58,409 nucleotides of DNA, from contig CANNIA010000021.1 in NCBI GenBank assembly GCA_947504705.1, positions 1 through 58,409 on the forward strand, in the 5' to 3' direction. Source of the DNA: Paracoccaceae bacterium. GTDB taxonomy: Bacteria > Pseudomonadota > Alphaproteobacteria > Rhodobacterales > Rhodobacteraceae. Each line of letters begins with the position of its first letter. The stretch's first letter is position 1. The notes beneath the pieces are model-generated. The model was not told where the DNA came from, did not search any database, and saw only the letters and a list, made by a program, of their open reading frames with translations. The translations under genes were made by a program, and so were the position numbers. Positions 53,837 to 58,409 of the stretch are shown piece after piece.

Positions 53837-55523
53837 GGCTGCACGTTTCTTCTTACGCCGGGTCGAACGCCCGGGCCCCGCTGCCCAGGCGGCGTCCGGC
53901 GACATGCCTTTCGCCGACAACGACGACGGGTTCGGCAGTCAGGATTTCCGGCCAGCCCAAACCCAGCCTTCCCAAACCCAACCTTCCCAAACCCAACCCT
54001 CCCCGCGTCCGCCCGCCGATCCAGCCGCGGATGAGGCTGCAATTGCTGCTCTGGCCGCCGAAGGCTTGACCGGGCGTCAGCTTCGTCGCGCCCGGCTTTT
54101 GGCGCAGAAACATGGCATTGAATTCAAATCCGATCTGCATGCAGTCCTTCTTCTGCGCCAGGCCGGGATCGATGCATTCGCCCAGGATTCGGCCGACGGG
54201 GTCCCGACTGGCGCTGGCGCTCCGCACCTAAGCGCGGTTCCCAATCCCTCGATTCCCCCAGCCGAAGACGGTGGCCGCGCGTTAACCCGGCTTCCAGGCG
54301 ATAGGGCAAACCTGCCGGCCAAGGCGCGCCCGATTGCCCTGCCCTCGACCGAGACGCGCACCGACACATCGCAGTTCACCGAAATTCAACGGATCCAGCA
54401 AGACATCACCCGGCGGCGGCGGCGGCAGGCCCTGATGCTCTTTGCCCGGCTGTTTGTCTTTGTGTTCCTGCCAACCCTGTTTGCCGGTTACTATTTCTAC
54501 CGGATCGCGACGCCGGTCTACGCAACCTACTCTGAATTCGTCATTCAAAGTGCCGAACCGAAAAGCCAGGGCGGGGGTGGGCTGGGCAGCATGCTGTCTG
54601 GAACAGGCCTGGCCAGTTCGCAGGATGCCAACGCAGTCCAGGGCTACCTGCAATCGCGTGAGGCGATGCTGCGTCTGGAAGATGATGTCGGGTTCCGCGA
54701 ACATTTCCAGAAAGCAAACATCGACCCGCTGCAGCGGCTTGAACAAGATGCAACCCTGGAACAAAGCTACGACGTCTATTCGCGCTTCGTAAAAATCTCG
54801 CATGACCCGACTGAAGGATTGATCCGGTTGGAAGTCATGGCGATGGACCCGCAAACTGCGGCCGCCTGGGCCAACCAACTGATCAAATACGCCGAAGAGC
54901 AGGTCGATCAGCTGACCAAACGAATGCGCGACAACCAGATGAACGATGCCAAGACCGGCTATGATGATGCGCAAGCCAAGCTTAGCGAAGCCCAGCAGAC
55001 GCTGATCGCGTTGCAAGAAAAGTTCCAGATACTGAACACTACAGCGGAAATCAACCTGATCACCCAGCAGATTGCGGCGCTTGATGGGCAGCTCTTGCAG
55101 GAACGACTGTCGCTTGCACAGATGGAGGCGAACACCAACCCGAACGCGGCCCGGATGGACCCGGTCAAGCAGCGCATTGCGACTCTGGAAGAACAGATCG
55201 ACATTCTGCGCAATCAGATGACCGAAGCGGCACCCGGCGCGACCAGCCTGGCTGAGGTTCAGGGGCAATTGCTGATCGCTCAGGCTGATGTCGAAACCCG
55301 ACAGATGATCCTTGCCCAAGCGCTGCAATCCATGGAAACAGCCCGGGTCGAAGCCGGGCGGCAGGTGCGCTATCTGTCGGTTTCGGTCAGCCCGACCGCC
55401 CCGGACGAACCGGCCTATCCCCGCGCTTTTGAAAACACGCTTGTCACCATGTTGATCCTTCTGGGGATCTACCTGCTGATCTCGATGACAACCGCGATCC
55501 TGCGCGAACAGGTATCGGCCTGA
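53820..55523 (+). CDS. KpsE-like capsule export inner-membrane protein (Wzz/polysaccharide co-polymerase type)
   Basis: A 567-residue protein. The N-terminal 200 residues are cytoplasmic and low-complexity, with a QTQPS triple repeat. A membrane helix follows at about 202-225 (LMLFARLFVFVFLPTLFAGYYFY), then the periplasmic Wzz-like domain with long coiled coils (about 360-500), and a second helix near 540-560. It would span from inner membrane toward the outer-membrane channel to export polysaccharide. Confidence 0.85.
   Translation: MSTKPKAARFFLRRVERPGPAAQAASGDMPFADNDDGFGSQDFRPAQTQPSQTQPSQTQPSPRPPADPAADEAAIAALAAEGLTGRQLRRARLLAQKHGIEFKSDLHAVLLLRQAGIDAFAQDSADGVPTGAGAPHLSAVPNPSIPPAEDGGRALTRLPGDRANLPAKARPIALPSTETRTDTSQFTEIQRIQQDITRRRRRQALMLFARLFVFVFLPTLFAGYYFYRIATPVYATYSEFVIQSAEPKSQGGGGLGSMLSGTGLASSQDANAVQGYLQSREAMLRLEDDVGFREHFQKANIDPLQRLEQDATLEQSYDVYSRFVKISHDPTEGLIRLEVMAMDPQTAAAWANQLIKYAEEQVDQLTKRMRDNQMNDAKTGYDDAQAKLSEAQQTLIALQEKFQILNTTAEINLITQQIAALDGQLLQERLSLAQMEANTNPNAARMDPVKQRIATLEEQIDILRNQMTEAAPGATSLAEVQGQLLIAQADVETRQMILAQALQSMETARVEAGRQVRYLSVSVSPTAPDEPAYPRAFENTLVTMLILLGIYLLISMTTAILREQVSA
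53956..54000 (+). repeat. Three tandem 15-bp repeats inside the KpsE-like gene
   Basis: Three units of CCCAAACCCAACCTT-type sequence (53956-53970, 53971-53985, 53986-54000, with one and two changes) encode QTQPSQTQPSQTQPS. Length variation by slippage is possible without breaking the frame. Confidence 0.8.
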
Positions 55524-55530
55524 GGTTTTG

Positions 55531-56361
55531 ATGAAACACGTATCTATCGGCCCGCTGACTGTCGGCAACGACTGCCCGCTTCTGGTGATTGCTGGCCCCT
55601 GCCAGTTGGAAAGCCTAGACCACGCCCAGATGATTGCGGGCATCATGGCCGAGGCTTGCCGGACCGCGGGCGCGCAATATGTGTTCAAGGCCAGTTACGA
55701 CAAGGCCAACCGCACCTCGCTGACCGGCAAGCGCGGCCTTGGGATGGAGGCCGGGCTGAAGATTCTGGCCGCCGTGCGTGCGATGGGCATGCCGGTGCTG
55801 ACCGATTTCCACGAACCCGGCCAAGCCGCCGAAGTGGCCAGCGTGGTCGATGTGCTGCAGATCCCGGCCCTTCTCTGCCGCCAGACCGATCTTCTTTTGG
55901 CCGCCGGGGAAACCGGGGCCGTCGTCAACGTCAAGAAGGGTCAGTTCCTTGACCCCGCCGGGATGGCGAATGTGGCCAAGAAGATCGCCTCGACCGGAAA
56001 CCAGCGGATCATGCTGACCGAACGCGGCACGACCTTTGGCTATAACGGCCTTGTCGCCGACATGCGCAGCCTGCCGATCATGGCGCGCACCGGCTATCCA
56101 GTCATCATGGATGCGACCCATGCCGTCGCCTCCCCCGGTGGTCTGGGCGACAGTTCCGGTGGCGACCGCGCCTTTGCCCCGGTTCTCGCCCGCGCCGCCG
56201 TGGCCATCGGCATCGCCGGGGTGTTTCTGGAAACCCACGAAGACCCCGACCGCGCGCCGTCGGACGGGCCGAACATGATCCGCCTGTCCGACATGCCGGG
56301 GCTGATTGCCACGCTGATGGACTTCGACCGGCTGGCCAAGGCCAACCCGATGCAAGCCTGA
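55531..56361 (+). CDS. kdsA: 3-deoxy-8-phosphooctulonate synthase (KDO-8-P synthase)
   Basis: A 276-residue enzyme joining phosphoenolpyruvate and arabinose-5-phosphate to KDO-8-phosphate for lipopolysaccharide or capsule. The family pieces KASYDKANRTSLTGKRG, TDFHEPGQAAEVA, LCRQTDLLLAAGETG and DATHAVASPGGLGDSSGG are visible. The ATG at 55531 is 7 bases past the KpsE-like stop, so it may share its transcript. Confidence 0.94.
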   Translation: MKHVSIGPLTVGNDCPLLVIAGPCQLESLDHAQMIAGIMAEACRTAGAQYVFKASYDKANRTSLTGKRGLGMEAGLKILAAVRAMGMPVLTDFHEPGQAAEVASVVDVLQIPALLCRQTDLLLAAGETGAVVNVKKGQFLDPAGMANVAKKIASTGNQRIMLTERGTTFGYNGLVADMRSLPIMARTGYPVIMDATHAVASPGGLGDSSGGDRAFAPVLARAAVAIGIAGVFLETHEDPDRAPSDGPNMIRLSDMPGLIATLMDFDRLAKANPMQA

Positions 56362-56423
56362 CGGGCGCGCATTTCCTCGTCCTAGGGCTTGCCTGATCGG
56401 CAAACAGGCGGCACCCTATTCTA

Positions 56424-56845
56424 GTGGCAGACACGACCATCGAGACCTACCACGCAGACCTTGCCCCCGAGGACCGGGAGACCTGCAATGTCTTGCGCGC
56501 GGCCATCCACAGCGCATTTCCAGATGCCGAAGCGAAGGTCTGGCACGCCCATCCGGTCTGGCTTCTGAACAGCAACCTGATGACCGGCTATGCAAAGCTG
56601 AAGGGCGGTATCCGGCTTCTGTTCTGGAGCGGTCAGGCCGTTGCCGCCCCCGACCTGTCCCCCGAAGGAAAGTTCAAGGGCGCCGAGGCGCGCTATCGGG
56701 CGGTGACCGACATCGACATGGTCATGCTGGACCGCTGGACCGCTGGCTCGCCGAGGCCCGGCAGGTGCAATGGGACTACAAGAACATCGTCCGAAACAAG
56801 GGGCGGCTTGACTGGCTGGGTCAGGGCACGCCGTCACAAAAGTGA
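56424..56845 (+). pseudogene. DUF1801 family protein, frameshifted by an 8-bp tandem duplication
   Basis: The N-terminal part from the GTG at 56424 (LVLRAAIHSAFPDAEAKVWHAHPVW-type start) and the downstream QWDYKNIVRNKGRLDWLGQ end are DUF1801-like but in different frames. GACCGCTG occurs twice in tandem at 56730-56745. Removing one copy restores DRWLAEARQVQWDYKNIV and the stop at 56845. So the break is a simple slippage event. The current frame would instead run to 56972. Confidence 0.8.
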
Positions 56846-56917
56846 ACGCTTGGTAAACGCCCACAACCAAGCCATTGAAATCACTAAATGCGCCCAAACT
56901 GTCCAGCGTGGACAGCC

Positions 56918-58099
56918 TCAGACCGCTTGCCCCGCCGCCCAGCCGCTCGACCAGGCCCACTGGAAATTATAGCCGCCCAGCCAGCCCGTCACGTCGACCA
57001 CCTCTCCCACGAAATACAGGCCGGGAACCCCCCGGGCCTCCATCGTGCGGCCGTCCAATGCCTGCGTGTCGACCCCGCCAAGGGTGACCTCTGCCGTCCG
57101 GTAGCCCTCGGAACCGACCGGCACCAGCCGCCAGCCCTGCAGCTCAGCCTTGATCCGGTCCAGCTCAGCCCCCGAAAGCTCGGCCATAGGACGGGTGACC
57201 TGAAGCCGGTCCTCAAAATACCGGGCCAGCCGCTCCGGAAAGAACTGGGCCAGCACCGTCCGCAAAGCCGCGCGACCCTGCCCCGCCTTTGCTGCGCGCA
57301 GAAGCTGGCCCGCCTCCCGGCCCGGGAAAAGGTCAACCGAAATCGCCTCCCCCTCACGCCAGTAGCTGGAGACCTGCAGGATAGCAGGCCCCGACAACCC
57401 GCGATGGGTGAAAAGCAGCGCTTCCTCAAACCCGGTCTTGCCCGCACTGACCCGTGCAGGCACCGCGAGGCCCGCCAGCGACTTGATCCAAACCAGTTCC
57501 TGCTCGGCAAAGGTCAAGGGCACCAGACCCGGCCGGGTTTCGACCAGCGGGATCCCAAAACTTTGCGCGACGGAATAGCCATAGCTTGTCGCCCCCATCG
57601 CCGGGATCGACTTGCCACCCGTTGCCACGACCACCGCCCGCGCGGTCTGCAGACCCTGCGCGGTCTCAACCGTGAACAGGTCCCCAGCCTTCCGCACTTC
57701 GCCCAGTCCGCAGCCAAGCCACAGTGTCACCCCGGCAGAAGCCATGTCATCAACCAGCATGGCAACCACCTGCGTGGCCGAACCGTCGCAGAAAAGCTGA
57801 CCCAGCGTTTTCTCGTGCCAAGCGATCCCGGCCTGGTCGATCCGGGCGATGAAATCCCACTGGGTGAACCGCTTCAGCGCCGACAAGGCAAAGCGCGGGT
57901 TCTGCGACAGGAACCGATCCGTCGCGATGCCAAGGTTGGTGAAATTGCACCGCCCGCCACCCGAGATCCGGATCTTCTCGCCCGGCTTCTTGGCGTGGTC
58001 GATGATCAGAACCCGCAGCCCCCGGCGACCAGCTTCGACCGCGGCCATCATGCCGGCTGCACCTGCCCCAAGGATGATTGCGTCCCAAACCATGGCCAT
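56918..58099 (-). CDS. NAD(P)/FAD-dependent oxidoreductase, BaiN/HI0933-like
   Basis: A 393-residue flavoprotein. The FAD motif AIILGAGAAGMMAAVEAGRRG lies at the N-terminus. The family stretch KIRISGGGRCNFTN follows, and the C-terminus has GLYFVGEVVDVTGWLGGYNFQWAWSSGWAAG. Members reduce bile-acid-type or unknown substrates. The ATG at 58099 or the one two codons later could be the start. It is divergent from the tRNA-Gln gene. Confidence 0.88.
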   Translation of the reverse strand: MAMVWDAIILGAGAAGMMAAVEAGRRGLRVLIIDHAKKPGEKIRISGGGRCNFTNLGIATDRFLSQNPRFALSALKRFTQWDFIARIDQAGIAWHEKTLGQLFCDGSATQVVAMLVDDMASAGVTLWLGCGLGEVRKAGDLFTVETAQGLQTARAVVVATGGKSIPAMGATSYGYSVAQSFGIPLVETRPGLVPLTFAEQELVWIKSLAGLAVPARVSAGKTGFEEALLFTHRGLSGPAILQVSSYWREGEAISVDLFPGREAGQLLRAAKAGQGRAALRTVLAQFFPERLARYFEDRLQVTRPMAELSGAELDRIKAELQGWRLVPVGSEGYRTAEVTLGGVDTQALDGRTMEARGVPGLYFVGEVVDVTGWLGGYNFQWAWSSGWAAGQAV

Positions 58100-58207
58100 G
58101 CCCTAGCGAACCCGCCAGCGCCCGACAAGAGCTTGCGAGGGGCGATGAAAAATCCCGCAAAGGCTCTTGCACCCCTTTGGGGCACCCGCTAAACACCGCC
58201 GCACGGT

Positions 58208-58282
58208 TGGGGCGTCGCCAAGTGGTAAGGCATCGGTTTTTGGTACCGACATTCCCAGGTTCGAATCCTGGCGCCCCAGCCA
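58208..58282 (+). tRNA. tRNA-Gln (anticodon UUG)
   Basis: A 75-base gene starting TGGGGCG and ending CGCCCCA-G-CCA with CCA encoded. The anticodon stem TCGGT/ACCGA encloses TTTTGGT, giving UUG. The T-arm carries GGTTCGAATCC. A unique glutamine-type acceptor (U1-A72) is seen. Confidence 0.95.
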
Positions 58283-58340
58283 ACCTTTCCCACGATCAGC
58301 CGAAGACGGACCGAATGGCGTAAGCCACCGGGCCAAAAGC

Positions 58341-58409
58341 CTATTTTCGCAGTGACAGCGCGTCAGTCAGCGGCCTGTGGACCTGATCGCCCGGCACGTC
58401 TTCGGCCAC
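58341..58409 (-). CDS. C-terminal end of an unidentified protein
   Basis: The last 22 codons of a minus-strand frame run into the window edge, reading VAEDVPGDQVHRPLTDALSLRK and then TAG. The rest is outside, so the gene cannot be named. The open frame and composition fit a real gene end, but a chance frame is possible. Confidence 0.3.
   Translation of the reverse strand: MAEDVPGDQVHRPLTDALSLRK

Overview
The window comes from a high-GC alphaproteobacterium, almost certainly Rhodobacteraceae/Paracoccaceae (Rhodobacter, Gemmobacter, Tabrizicola or Paracoccus-like). The basis is overall base composition, protein sequences typical of that family, and family-typical neighbours such as a DUF6456/DUF6477 pair, an mltG-fabF-acpP-fabG-fabD block and rpsF-rpsR-rplI. 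Most of it is chromosomal housekeeping and transport DNA. It starts inside an IS21-family insertion sequence whose end lies near base 148.

Layout. 1-148: end of an IS21-like element with the first codons of istA. 330-6739 (minus): mltG, fabF, a cupin protein, a one-TM hypothetical, a frameshifted GNAT acetyltransferase, acpP, fabG and fabD, which is the fatty-acid synthesis block. 6835-8045: a PACE-type efflux protein and a low-GC orphan gene, then palindromic repeats. 8371-9674: rpsF-rpsR-rplI with a clear terminator. 9753-11795: a nucleotidyltransferase-fold gene with a strong dyad touching its start, and an EamA transporter. 11822-13386 (minus): trigger factor and tRNA-Leu. 13846-16452: a truncated AcoR-like regulator, a perfect operator-like palindrome and an aldehyde dehydrogenase. 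16628-20595: pstS-pstC-pstA, with no pstB in the window.

20599-26827: a probable amine catabolism region. It has a LuxR-type regulator, a palindrome, a trimethylamine/dimethylglycine-dehydrogenase-like FMN-4Fe4S-FAD enzyme, RidA, a DUF1028 Ntn-hydrolase-like protein, a flavin monooxygenase and a LysE exporter. It is the best candidate here for an undescribed pathway. 26830-31034: the DUF6456/DUF6477 regulators, a ureohydrolase with a GGDDS variant motif, and a non-pyrrolysine MttB-family methyltransferase. 31209-40948 (plus): guaA, ABM monooxygenase, Hsp70-like, MFS, EamA, P-loop ATPase, metA (acetyl type), alpha/beta hydrolase, ppk2 and tetR, many with overlapping ends. 40999-42579: DUF378 and fasciclin proteins and an XRE-cupin regulator. 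42674-47086 (minus): a polyamine-type ABC importer without its binding protein, and a MocR regulator. 47157-50402: a DUF1127 protein, an OafA-like O-acyltransferase, rpsI and rplM. 50690-52924 (minus): SseB-like, CPT-like kinase, uracil-DNA glycosylase-like and YciI, tightly packed. 53183-56361: KpsT- and KpsE-like capsule export genes and kdsA. 56424-58409: a DUF1801 gene broken by an 8-bp tandem duplication, a BaiN-type flavoprotein, tRNA-Gln and the end of one more gene.

Repeats deserve attention. Two copies of an intergenic element of about 100 bp (23616 and 50557) share two hairpins, one with compensatory base changes. A separate GTAGGGTG-type palindromic repeat occurs at 8054-8211, with a degenerate copy at 4050.
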